Assembly (NCBI GenBank): GCA_003313425.1
Contig: NHZP01000008.1
Location: 1,116,001 to 1,180,000 of the forward strand
Length of the DNA: 64,000 nt
Reading direction: 5' to 3'
DNA from: Pseudopyrenochaeta lycopersici
Lineage: Eukaryota; Ascomycota; Dothideomycetes; Pleosporales; Pseudopyrenochaetaceae
Shown here: positions 1 to 9,896 of the stretch, piece by piece
Layout: the number at the start of each line of letters is the position of its first letter
How positions within the stretch are numbered: position 1 is the first letter of the stretch
The notes under the pieces: generated by a model
The model's database searches: none
The model's input: only the letters and a program-made list of their open reading frames with translations
What the model was told of the DNA's origin: nothing
Position numbers and translations under genes: made by a program

Positions 1-711
1 GAGAAGTATTCCGATCTGAATACGTTGCTGGCGAATAGCAAGGCTCTGGTCAGTACACTTCTGAAGAGTACAAAGAGCGATACGTGGTATCTTGAGACAA
101 CTTTCTACGTCCTCATCACTACCGTAATTTGGCTTATTTTTCGACGGTGGTTATATGGTCCCCTAAGTTGGTTCATAATTATTCCTTTGAAGCTCGTCTT
201 CCGTGTCCTATTTGCAGTCATCCCAGTCGGCACTGCATCATCAGCAGCGACATCGAGTCTTACGGCCTCTTCGCAATCGAGTTCGAGCCTTATCATCAAA
301 CCAAGTGCAACAGGTGGGTTTCCTCGACGAGATACCGCCCCTAACGCTCAGCAACACTACGTTCGCGTCGGCGGAGGAGGTCGCGGATATATGCACGGCG
401 ACGACCCGAGTCCTCCAAACTCATACTCACAACAAGTTGGAAAGATGGCGGAACAGCAGCAACAGCAACAGCAGGAAGAAGTCCCAGACCACCCCCAGTT
501 CAGGGAAAATCAACCCCAGGAGGAGGAGGGAGTGATTAGGAGAGGTGATGGCACAGTGTTGAAGGAGAGTGATAAGCCGCGAAACCCGAAGAAGAAAATG
601 TGGGAAGAGAATGTGGAGAGTGAGAAGCATCGACAAGCTCAGGCGCAACAACAGGATGAGGCAACTGGTCATGAAAGTGGCGGGCAGCGAAGGAAGAGGG
701 ATGAGTTATGA
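1..711 (+). CDS. SEC20: SEC20-type SNARE, C-terminal part (5' end outside window)
   Basis: Sec20 is the Qb-SNARE of the Dsl1/Ufe1 complex that receives Golgi-to-ER retrograde vesicles. The frame is open from base 1, so the gene starts upstream. The visible part has the end of the SNARE helix (EKYSDLNTLLANSKALVSTL), the family signature KSDTWYLETTFYVLI and a membrane segment VLITTVIWLIFRRWLYGP. A long low-complexity tail follows, rich in Ser, Gln, Glu and Arg. The protein ends in KRDEL; yeast Sec20 is known to end in the ER-retrieval signal HDEL, so the tail is expected to be lumenal and RDEL to act as retrieval signal (inference). Gene identity rests on the recognised membrane-proximal block; the N-terminal Sec20 domain is not in the window. 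Confidence 0.85.
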   Translation, partial: EKYSDLNTLLANSKALVSTLLKSTKSDTWYLETTFYVLITTVIWLIFRRWLYGPLSWFIIIPLKLVFRVLFAVIPVGTASSAATSSLTASSQSSSSLIIKPSATGGFPRRDTAPNAQQHYVRVGGGGRGYMHGDDPSPPNSYSQQVGKMAEQQQQQQQEEVPDHPQFRENQPQEEEGVIRRGDGTVLKESDKPRNPKKKMWEENVESEKHRQAQAQQQDEATGHESGGQRRKRDEL

Positions 712-1232
712 ACCAAGATTCCTGAACGTGGGCTGTTAGGAAAATGGCCTGCTCTAAGCCTCTGACCTATGATAATATGTCTTTTCCTCAACAGCCTCCA
801 ATGTTCTACCGGCCTTCCTTGTTGACGGTACTCTTTCTTCGAGGTGACCGTGTTGTATGGCTAGCATGTTGAGGATTCTTGATGTCCCAACTTTTGCAAT
901 AGTTCTCACCATGAACGCTTTTGCGCCTGTGCCTTCAAAATATCGCATCAGAAATACCGTGCCTCCATTCCTCTCAAAGACACAAAGTCGAAGGCCCGAT
1001 CGATCCAGAACCCACGTCAAAGACATATCGGCTACGGCGTAGCCCCTGTTCAAACCGTAAAGGGCGGCGAAGGGGCGCAGTGACTCCGCCCCCACGATTT
1101 ACTATCCGATCAGGTCAATCAGCAGCTGAACATGACCAAGGCGGGATGTGGGAAATCTCTACTAAAACGATTTGCTCCTCGTCAGAACTGTAGATCATCG
1201 TAAAGAAAGTATTCTCCGCAACAACAACAACC
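712..1232. other. Intergenic, SEC20 3' to DUF5071-like 5'
   Basis: No convincing gene. Open frames here (for example 754-1095 on minus) have no recognisable protein features. The last 60 bases before the next start are A/C-rich, as expected for a fungal 5' leader. Confidence 0.6.
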
Positions 1233-1766
1233 ATGTCTTCCCAATCAACAGAACCGCTCAACGCCAACCTGCTACCAACCTCCAAACACGACGACGCGGC
1301 AATCTCCCACTTGGAAACAATCTCCCCATCAGAATGGTCCCACTTGATTCTCTACAACGCCTCTGTTTCCGCCTCCCCGCATGCTCCACTGGTGGACCGT
1401 TCATCCGGCCTGCTCACCTGGCTGCAAGACCTCAACTGGCCCATTGCAATGCCTACATCTCGTCTGCTGCTCTCGCTGCTGAACGAGTCCTCGCCTATTG
1501 GCGATGGAAAGGAACCACGGGTGCGGGATTCTCATGGAATGGTGCTAGTGGAGGCGGTGCAGAGAGTGTTGCGGGAGAGTGAGGACTGGGAATGGTGCTC
1601 TAATGTGCTTGGGTGCATCGTGGTGAAGATTCAAGACAAGCCATGGATGCAAAGTATGTTCGTGGTTGCTCTCAGAGAATTTCAGGAGAGGGTTCCACCG
1701 AAAGAGGAGGAGAACTGGGCTTTCAGTGAGCCGATCAGGAAGTGTCTCAGTGCAGAAAGCAAGTAA
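1233..1766 (+). CDS. DUF5071-like (HEAT-type) protein
   Basis: An intronless frame encoding 177 residues. The core reads LLPTSKHD, then LLTWLQDLNWPIAMP, then EDWEWCSNVLGCIVVKI. This matches my memory of DUF5071, a small mostly bacterial alpha-helical repeat domain with a K(H)D start, a W-L-Q-D-x-N-W-P block and a later tryptophan block. Function is unknown. The start ATG follows an ACAACAACC leader. The lack of introns and the bacterial flavour of the family raise the possibility of old horizontal transfer, but the family also occurs sporadically in fungi. Family identity is from memory and needs a profile search. Confidence 0.7.
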   Translation: MSSQSTEPLNANLLPTSKHDDAAISHLETISPSEWSHLILYNASVSASPHAPLVDRSSGLLTWLQDLNWPIAMPTSRLLLSLLNESSPIGDGKEPRVRDSHGMVLVEAVQRVLRESEDWEWCSNVLGCIVVKIQDKPWMQSMFVVALREFQERVPPKEEENWAFSEPIRKCLSAESK

Positions 1767-1983
1767 TTGAAAAAGGCTAACAAGATGATCAAAGTAGAAA
1801 AGGAATGCATTTGGTATCTTATTTGCTCGCTATGCGAGATTGCACTGCACTACGGGCAGGCTGGTTCGTATCTTCATTATGAAGTCATATAAAAGCGCCA
1901 AAAAAAATAACTCTAACCATGTATGTGATGGTGGATGCGCCTTTGAAAGCTGTGAAAAAAAAGAAGGAATCTATCAGAGACTT
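1767..1983. other. Short convergent 3' intergenic
   Basis: Lies between the 3' ends of the DUF5071-like gene and CYS3. Poly(A) stretches such as AAAAAAAATAA occur; nothing else is visible. Confidence 0.5.
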
Positions 1984-3344
1984 TTAAGCATGGCCATTGC
2001 CGTGGGAAGCAAGACTATTCTTGATCTTAGGGCCCACAACTGCCTTCTCAAGCGCTTGGAGCACATCGGCAACCAGATCAGCCTCATCTTCGACACCGCA
2101 ACTGATGCGAACCAGGTCATCAAAGACGCCAGCTGCTTCGCGCTGCTCCTTTGGAATACCACCGTGGGTCATAGCGCTGGGTACCTCAACGAGTGACTCA
2201 ACACCGCCGAGCGACTCAGCCAAAGTAAAGATCTTAGTCGCCTGGCAGAAACGCTCAGCGGCCTCATGACCGCCCTGGATGCGGAAGGAAAGCATACCAC
2301 CGCCCATGCCATTGCGGTGCTGCTTAATCGCGATATCGCGCTGTGCGTGTGAAGCAAGACCTGGGTAGTTGACGGAAATGACGTGTGATGATGCCTCGAG
2401 CGCTTCAGCAACACCTGTCGCGTTCTTGGTCGCTTCACGAGCGCGGAGATGCAGAGTCTTAAGACCTCGGTGGGCAAGCCAGCAGTCGAAAGCTGAAGGA
2501 ACAGCGCCGATGGCGTTCTGTAGGAAGGACAGACGGTCGAAGAGTTCTGGGGAATTGAAGGCAGCGGCGCCCATGACGACATCTGAGTGTCCGTTGATGT
2601 ACTTGGTGACGGAGTGAACGACGATATCTGCACCGTGGTCGAGAGGATTCTGGACATAAGGTGACATGAAGGTGTTGTCCACAACCACCATAATGCCGTG
2701 CTGATGTGCAATCGTCGAGACTTTTCGGATGTCGACTAGAGTCAAGGTGGGATTCGAGGGCGATTCGATCCAAATGAGCTTCGTCTCCGGTCGAATGAGC
2801 TCGGCGATGTCAATCTCGATGCTGGGACTGAAAGTGACCTTGACATCGTGTGTGAGCGCTACCTTTGTGAAGTAGCGATGCGTTCCACCATAAACGTCGG
2901 AGACGGAGACAACGTGGGATCCTGCGGCGAGCGACTGGAGAATATTGGCCGTCGTAGCGGAACCGGAACTAAATGCAAGAGCGTACCGAGCATGCTCGAG
3001 GGCGGCGACGGCGCGCTCAAAATTGTCTCTGGGAGTCAAGTTAGTTTCAAAGCGTGCTTCTCAGGCTAAATCACTAAGACGTACCGGTTGGGATTCGAGG
3101 ATCGAGCGTACTCGTACTCACCGACCGGCTTTCCAACGCTGGTCTGAGCGAATGTGGTTGACAAGGATATCTGGGCGAGTCAGCAACTGGTTTTGAGAAG
3201 TGTGGGGAAAACACATACGGCCTCAATTACAGCACCGGTAGTAGGATCATGAGGGCTTCCGGCATGCACGGCCAGAGTACCAAAACCATGAACTGGTGAA
3301 GGTGCGCGTGGCGGGGTGTCGATCGGGTGTTCGGGCAGCGTCAT
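1984..3344 (-). CDS. CYS3: Cystathionine gamma-lyase
   Basis: PLP enzyme of transsulfuration that cleaves cystathionine to cysteine, 2-oxobutyrate and ammonia in the cytosol. Three exons: 3344-3219, 3170-3085 and 3028-1984 give 418 residues, a normal length. Landmarks are SPVHGFGTLAVHAGSPHDP at the N-terminus, the substrate/PLP block EYARSSNPNRDNFERA (rebuilt across intron 2), SGSATTANILQ, the aspartate of VVVDNTF and the PLP-binding lysine in HSVTKYINGHSDVVMG. The frame extends upstream to 3386 but only from a TTG; the first ATG is at 3344. The family includes cystathionine gamma-synthase and O-acetylhomoserine sulfhydrylase, but the wording of the fungal Cys3 blocks favours the lyase. The upstream region carries a CYS3/MetR-type palindrome at 3775-3784. 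Confidence 0.93.
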
Positions 3345-4052
3345 GGTGAGGTCTTGCGAGAAGTGCGGAAAATCCGAGTGACTCAAGGAAGCGGTTGGGA
3401 CAGCAAAGTCAGGATAGAGGACGGGTCAGGCACACGAGCGAAGAACAAGCGCTCAATGGCGGTTGCGTTTTCCTTTGCAGTGCTTTATTCTAGCGCAGGC
3501 GGGGCGGTGTCGACTTCCGAGCAGCTTTGTTTGGTCGATGGCGCAATATCGCGGAATTGGTGGGTTCGAAGTGCGGAAGAGGGTATGAGCGCTACATTCT
3601 GATTCTACGTCGCCTTATATACGGGGCTGGGACGCCGTACGAGTTTCTGGCATTTCTCAGCAATAGATTATTCAAGCAGTCTTGGCTCAGGTAATAGAGA
3701 GAGAACCACACACCTGCAGCTCGGCCGCACCGCGCGTTGGTTTCGTGATGCGGTCGACTCTCGGGTTAGCGCGGATGGTGTCATTCAATTCCCCGAACCG
3801 CATTGCAACGGCCTTGGCCGGATTACATATCGGCAGCCGGCCCTGGCCACTTGAAGAAGGTCCGTCGCACAAGATGCTGTATGCAGATTTGTGATACGTA
3901 ACGAAGAAAAATCCACGGGAGCCGACGCGCTGCACGCCTTCCTGAAGTACGAGATTGGCATGCTGCAGTTATCGGCGATTTCTGCCCGGAAGCACAGAAA
4001 TTTTATCTGGATTTGGCATCTAGCTGGGCTATCATTTCAACCACAGGCCTGC
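3345..4052. other. CYS3 promoter and ATG14 3' flank
   Basis: No gene. The stretch nearest CYS3 is its promoter and leader; it contains a sulfur-regulator site annotated separately. The distal part is the 3' flank of ATG14. Confidence 0.6.
3775..3784. promoter_or_regulatory. CYS3/MetR bZIP-type binding palindrome
   Basis: The decamer ATGGTGTCAT fits the published consensus ATGRYRYCAT of the sulfur regulators CYS3 (Neurospora) and MetR (Aspergillus) at every position on both strands. It sits about 430 bases upstream of the CYS3 start, a gene of the expected regulon. Binding is inferred; one copy could arise by chance. Confidence 0.55.
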
Positions 4053-5708
4053 TCACTCCTCAGGCCTGCTCTTAAGCTTCATCCACCCACTCGTTCCCTT
4101 CTTGCGCTCCATCTGCTCTCCCTCGGAAGCATCAGCCTTCTGTAACGGTGATGGTTTTCCATTTGTCGTCGTTGAAGTGAGGTAGGTGCGCCCGTCGTCT
4201 AAGCCTGCATTCCCCCGCCGCTTCTCGCCAACTAGCACTGGGTCCTCTGCTATCAGATTCTCCATGTCTTCCCACTCCTTCTGATTCAGCACATCCCACT
4301 CCTGCGCCTGTTGTTCGGCGAGCAGGTAGGCCTTCAATTCATCGACAATCTTCGTGGGTGATAGGCTCCAGCCACTGAGATACTGTGCGTTCTCGGCCAT
4401 GTTCATGAATGAATGTGACGTGGCGTGTGACAGCTGTCCGAAGCCGACAGGAGTCTTGCGAAGCGCCAACTTGGAAGCCTTCGTTGTCGTGATGTCTTTG
4501 TCAAGTGGATTCTCAAGCCGCTGAGGGAGATATGACTCCTGTACGATCAACAGCCGATGCAAGTTGCGGCCCATCGGACAGATATCATCCCACTGCTTGA
4601 AGTTCTCCCTCATGCCTTGAGTCCGGCATAGCCAGGCCACATTGTACGCGAGCAAGGAGACACCTTCGATGAACGACGAGTAAGCTGGTGGATCTTCGGC
4701 CGAAAGATGGCCCAATGGTCGATCGATGAACAACGTGCGCGGCTTTGGTAGATGCACGCGCGGATCAAGGGTACGGGACGCTTCAGGGCTCGTGCTAGAA
4801 GAGTGTGAAGGAGTAGAGCCTGGGAAGGGTACCTTTTTGCCCTGATACGAGGACGCCGGGCTGAATATTGTGGGTTGTGGATAGTCGTTATGAGGAAGCG
4901 TGATTTCGGCGGGAAGGCGGATGCCCAAATAGGCAGCGACTCGGACAAGAAGCTGAGCTACCGCAACCAACGATGCAGATAGACCGTCAGGCGGCGCATC
5001 TGTGTGCTACTTAGTCTGGGCATGGTATATTGGACAGCTGTCGTTCTCACCATTAAGGTCTCTCAAATCCCATATCCGAAGACGCGTGCCTGGACCGATG
5101 TTGAAGACTTCCTTGATGCCCCCGTCTTTCGTCTTCCGTCTGTTCAGCTTCAACCCAGCTAGTTTGGCGGCAGTCGTACATAGTTGCATACGCAGCTCTA
5201 TAGTGTCATGATGCATCTTGTCTGATCTGTAGTCCAGGCGTTTGACGTTTTGCTGAACCTTGTCCAGTTCGTTGGCCCGTCGTGACGCGATGCCGTATGT
5301 GGCGGAAGAGAGGTCGGACTTCTGCTGTGCATTTGAAGCTCGTTTGGCTTCAAGTTGCCTTCTCGCAGCCTCCACCTGCTCTCGAAGGTGTTTTGCTTGC
5401 TCGGTAATGAGCTGCAGCCGCTCTTGGATCTCTGCTGTCTCTGCTTTCATCCGCTGCCAGTTAAGGTTGTTCGTACACTCATGTCGGTCAACAAGAAGAC
5501 CCCCTTTTGAGTCGGTCAGAGAGACATGCTGTATCGCCTTATCTTCCGAGCCTTGTATGACTGCCTTGACATGCTTCTCGACCGCGTCCCTGTCTATCAG
5601 TGTTCGCGCGAGTTCGATGCGGGGTTGTTCAAGGTATGAGCGCGCGCACGTTATACAGTGTAGCGGGTGCGTTGAAGTGCCAACCTTTCCGCAGATGTCA
5701 CACTCCAT
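4053..5708 (-). CDS. ATG14: Autophagy protein Atg14 (PI3-kinase complex I subunit)
   Basis: Atg14 targets the Vps34-Vps15-Vps30 phosphatidylinositol 3-kinase to the autophagosome formation site. Two exons, 5708-5051 and 4999-4053, give 534 residues; the splice joins IWDLRDLN to DAPPDGLSASLV. The N-terminus has paired cysteines C3-x2-C6 and C18-x2-C21, the conserved metal-binding-like motif of Atg14. Residues about 75-175 form a coiled coil (RMKAETAEIQERLQLITEQA). The second half carries the Atg14/UVRAG blocks, for example LFIDRPLGHLSAEDPPAYSS and GVSLLAYNVAWLC. Vps38/UVRAG is the main alternative, but the Cys-rich start favours Atg14. Confidence 0.85.
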
Positions 5709-6330
5709 ATTGTAGGTGTGGGTGTGCTAGGTGATTTCTCCTCCCGGTGTTCCGTAAAGACGTGGGAGGTAGTGCGAGACCATGGTGAGTGTGATTTCGC
5801 CGCGGGGGTTCGCGAGTGTCTATGTATCCATAGGGATGAGCCAGCAAGGAGGCCGAGTGAAAAGGGCTAGTTACTTTATGATGGTTGTGTGAAGTGCCTG
5901 AAAGCAAGGAGGATGTTGAGCACTAAGAAGCGGTCAGTGAAGTCTCCCAGGCTGCGTGATTGAGGCAGCAGAGGCGTGGAGCGCGAGGCGCGAGTCAGAC
6001 GCACAATTCCCACGTCATGCCGCGATCTACGAAAGCGGATGGTGCCAGGTTGCACGTGATGTAAACACACCATTTCAACCCTCATTACAGCCATCTCGTC
6101 TTTTCTCAAATGTTTGCTCGTGTAGCCAGCGCCCTCCATGTTGTGGGAGTGGCTGCTCTGCACTGTTGATACTCTTTGCTCACGCACACCCAAGCACTGA
6201 CTATCGTTCAACAGCATCACGGATTTACAGCGACGACAATCTCGAATCTGAATCATCTCTTCCCACACTAATTGTGCCAACGATACACTCTTCACCTCCA
6301 GTATTTGACCCCAACTCCGATTTTACCCTA
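5709..6330. other. Divergent promoter region, ATG14 / four-exon gene
   Basis: No gene is supported. An E-box-like CACGTG lies at 6053-6058. A frame from 5956 runs into the next gene but has no protein character before 6331. Confidence 0.5.
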
Positions 6331-7008
6331 ATGGACACCCAGCCCACGGTCAAGCCTGAAACAAATGCAACGCAAGATGCTGAACCCTCACCGTCATCAT
6401 TGAGGCGGGCGAGCTCCAACGAGACAGAACGACCACCTTCTGCTCAACAGGTTCGCCATGATACGGATGAGCAGATTAGCACCAGCGATGAGGAAGAGTC
6501 GGAACCAGAGGACTCTGGCCCCTCAGAAAAAATTGCCGACTTTGACTGGGACGACCTCCATGAGCGCTATCACAGGGCAGTCAACGAATGCCAAGGTCAG
6601 GAGACAGAGCTCATCAAGGAGTGGGAGAGTCTAATGACTGTACTGATCTAGAAACCCGCTTGCTCGAGTGTTTGATGCTGACGAGGAACGCAGTACTTTC
6701 GTATTTGGGCAGACTCTGGGCATGATCATGAGACTGGTCGCACGTACTCACGGTACATCTACCTCCTATCTCTACTCTCACATGATTTCGCTTATAGGAT
6801 CCTAGTCTTCGAACACGTATGACTTATGTCCAGCATTCGGAAGAAAAGCTAGAGAAGACTCGAAGTCACTGTACATGCCCTCCTGCTCCATAACAGGATT
6901 CATGATCTATGCTAATACAGGATAGATATCAATGTAGTGAAGGCCTTCGAAAGTGCGCTGAACCTACTCAAGGCCAACAGCTTCGATGCCGGACACTCAT
7001 CAATATAG
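6331..7008 (+). CDS. Conserved fungal coiled-coil protein, function unknown
   Basis: No long single frame covers this gene; it becomes clear only after splicing. Exons 6331-6639, 6694-6752, 6806-6870 and 6926-7008 give 171 residues. The N-terminal half is acidic and Ser-rich (DEQISTSDEEESEPEDS). The second half is helical: KIADFDWDDLHERYHRAVNE, YFRIWADSGHDHETG, RMTYVQHSEEKLEKTRSHYI and NVVKAFESALNLL. This block resembles a conserved family of small ascomycete proteins. No function is known to me. The last acceptor is the second of two close AG sites (6919-6925); the first would give a stop. Confidence 0.75.
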
Positions 7009-7608
7009 GCGCAACATGCCTTACTTACCATTTATCCCAAGTGCTAGTAGACAGTGCTCGGTGTGCCGAATAATGTGGCACCGCCTGTGCGGCGTAAGAT
7101 TCAACTCGTCCAGCGTACCAATGTATGCTGCCTCAAAGATGCATGTAGAAGGTGTTCGATGATGCGATGGGCTATGGGCATGTTCAGAGAGACACGGATA
7201 TATCAGACATAATTAGTTATGTTATGTTGTACTACACCCACGCATGTCGTTGAGCCAAGCTGGGGTCAAGTACTTTCCTTAAACAGCTCTGATTGCAAAA
7301 ATTTGCCATATCTAACCTTGAAAATAACGAAAGCCAAGCTCAAATCTATACCATGTGCTATGTCCAGATTGGCGAGCAATCGAATGAAAGTGCTCTAGCC
7401 AACCAAGTAGTAACAAATCCTTTGACTCTCCTGTCTATGATAACCCCCCTGTCGGGTAGGTAAGTCGCTATACAATGCAAAGCCCTTCTGATGATGTCAG
7501 ATTTACTCAAAACAGTCCAATCATGATTTTGATGCTGACGATGGCGATTGGGTGGAGACGCCGATGTTTCCATATTTGAGAGTGAGCGAGAATGGGTAAC
7601 AGCGCTTC
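7009..7608. other. Convergent 3' intergenic
   Basis: Contains the two 3' flanks of the coiled-coil gene and thioredoxin reductase. It is A/T-rich and no gene is seen. Confidence 0.5.
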
Positions 7609-8967
7609 TCACAAGAGCGGGTTAGAGCGATACTCGGGTACGATGCCGTTGGTCTGCGACTTTTCGACATGGGTCTCGGTTTCGAGTTCGTTTGTGACAT
7701 TGTCATCTTTCTCAGCAAGCCACTTTTCAGCTTCGAGGGCTGCAATACAGCCGGATCCTGATCCAGTGAGTTAGTACTAGATCTATAAATGAAGCGGAAG
7801 GGTTCGTCGCTTACCTGCACTGGTGACGGCCTGTCGATATCGCTTATCTTGCACATCACCGGCGGCGAAGACTCCCTCCACGCTGGTAAGTCCTTCTCCA
7901 GGCTTTGTGATTAGATAGCCATCCTCGTCCATGTCAAGTTGTCCCTTGAACAATTCGGTCGCGGGGTCGTGACCGACAGCATAGAAGAGGCCCTTCGCTT
8001 CAATGGTCTGCTCCTCCTTGGTGACATTGTTCTTGACCACCAGTTGCGTCATCAAGCCATTCTTTTTGTCTTCGCCCTTGATCTCGCTCGCGCTGGTGTT
8101 GTACATGATCTCGATCTTTGGGTGCGCAGTCAAGCGTCGGGCATTCGTCCTGCTCGCTCGGAGTTTATCTCTTCGCACAAGTACGGTAACCTTCTTCGCC
8201 TTCTTCGTGAGATATAGCGCCTCTTCTACGGCCGAGTCGCCGCCTCCGATGACGACCAGTGGCTGGTCCCTGAACATGGGTAGAGAACCATCGCAGACCG
8301 CGCAAGCAGAGACGCCGTTGCCCCAGTACTTGTTCTCGCCTGGAAGATCCAACCTCCGGGCCTTTGCGCCTGTTGCAATGATTAGAGAATCGGCGGTGTG
8401 CTCCTCCTCTTCGATCTCCTCATCGTCGCCCATGGGATGTAGCCAGTATTTGAAGGGGCGCACTTTTAGGTCGACTTTCGCAACAGTCTGGGAAATGATT
8501 TCGGTGCCACAGGCTTCGGATTGCTCGCGCATTTGCTCCTAGACAATATGAGCTATGTTGGCAGGGGGGTAGATTGAGTAACATACCATGAGTTTGCCGC
8601 CCTGGATCTTGGAGAAACCGGGAAAGTTCTCTACTTCATCCGTGGTGGTCAATTGGCCGCCTGCTGCAATGCCGAGCGCAAGGAAGCCCTCGTACATGAC
8701 GGCTGCACTTTGTTAGTACGGTTGATCGGGTGCATGGACGAAAGCGACTCACGCTTCAGATCGGCTCGCGCCGCATAGATGGCTGCGGTGTGACCTGCTG
8801 GCCCCGAGCTGCGGTTGTTAGTATACGGTCAAAAAGAATGCCACACTTCGTCACTGGCGGGGCAGGTACACAACGCGTCGAAAACTTACCCAATGACTGC
8901 AAAAACTGTTAGCCTTGCTTCAGCGACATGAGCCCTTGCACAACTTACTAACTACCCTTGAATGCAT
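7609..8967 (-). CDS. TRR1: Thioredoxin reductase (NADPH)
   Basis: FAD enzyme that reduces thioredoxin with NADPH. Six exons: 8967-8949, 8896-8890, 8808-8753, 8702-8587, 8538-7815 and 7757-7609, giving 356 residues. Exon 2 is only 7 bases; with its neighbours it rebuilds [20 protein letters not shown], the FAD-binding GxGPAG motif. The redox pair is in SACAVCDG, the NADPH motif is [13 protein letters not shown], and the second FAD motif is [10 protein letters not shown]. The low-molecular-weight (bacterial/fungal) type is clear. The frame stays open for 100 codons upstream of the ATG with a presequence-like composition but no ATG. Confidence 0.93.
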
Positions 8968-9896
8968 CTTCCGCGACTCTACTTTTGGTGTTGCAGTCAA
9001 GTTGGAAGTAGACGACAGCCCCGCAACCGGCGATACGTGTTGGTTATGCGATGCCGCAGCAGCGATAGGCACCGAAAATAAGGATACGAATCGGGAAGAC
9101 GACGCCCTTCTAAAAGTTGAGGCGAACACTTTAGCGACGTGTGCGGGTTTCGCGTTTGGATCTGATCTGGCGGCAGGCGTGCAGATGTGGAACGCAGAAA
9201 GTGGGATATGGGAGGTGCGAAGCCTGGTTCTTAGCAGCGCAGAAGATGGCTTATGACAAAAACCCAACTACACGGAAGGCGCTAGAAGGCGTTGGTGATG
9301 ATTGAGCGACTGGCAGTATTTGAGTGTCGGCGCTGTTGGGGTCGAGCCTCGGAGATTCCGTGATAATCGCAGAATGACGGCGAGGGAGGGGTGTGCGCGC
9401 GCAAATCGTGCTCAAACCTAAGTAGAATTAATATCGGCGCTGCCCAAAGCGGCGGATAGGGTAGAAAGATGCTCAAAGAAAAAAAAACTGAAGCGCACCT
9501 TAATTAGAACTGCTGTATATGCCAGAGAGTGATGGTTTTGCACTCAAGAAAAAATTGGCCGATGTTTTGCAACCTGGAAACGCCATCGGCGCCGGGTCGG
9601 TCTACGTGATGATCCCTGTGGTCTCTTAGAAATCACAGCAGTACTAGACTCGTGTACCCTCGGACTTCGCACGAGCTTTGGCATAGAAACTGACACAACT
9701 TTATACGGTTACCGACTCGTTAGCCGCGGAAAGATGGTCCAAATTGCCATTTCATGCATCGCGTTCCGGCACGACCTGCTTGCCTGGAGCATTCTACATG
9801 CTTACATTCACTGCGAGTTCTGGATTCTCACAGCACGCTTCGGTGTACTAGCGTTTACGTCGTCGCTTCTGGTCTTGTTTCTCGCTAGAGCGCTAC
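8968..9896. other. TRR1 upstream region and TRM82 3' flank
   Basis: 8968-9267 is open in the TRR1 frame (see findings). The rest holds an A-rich tract near 9476-9487 and no recognisable gene. Confidence 0.5.

Noticed and set aside
8945..8951. TTACTAA, a Yap1-type site, near the TRR1 start
   Set aside because: It overlaps the exon 1 end and donor of intron 1, so it is better explained as splice sequence.
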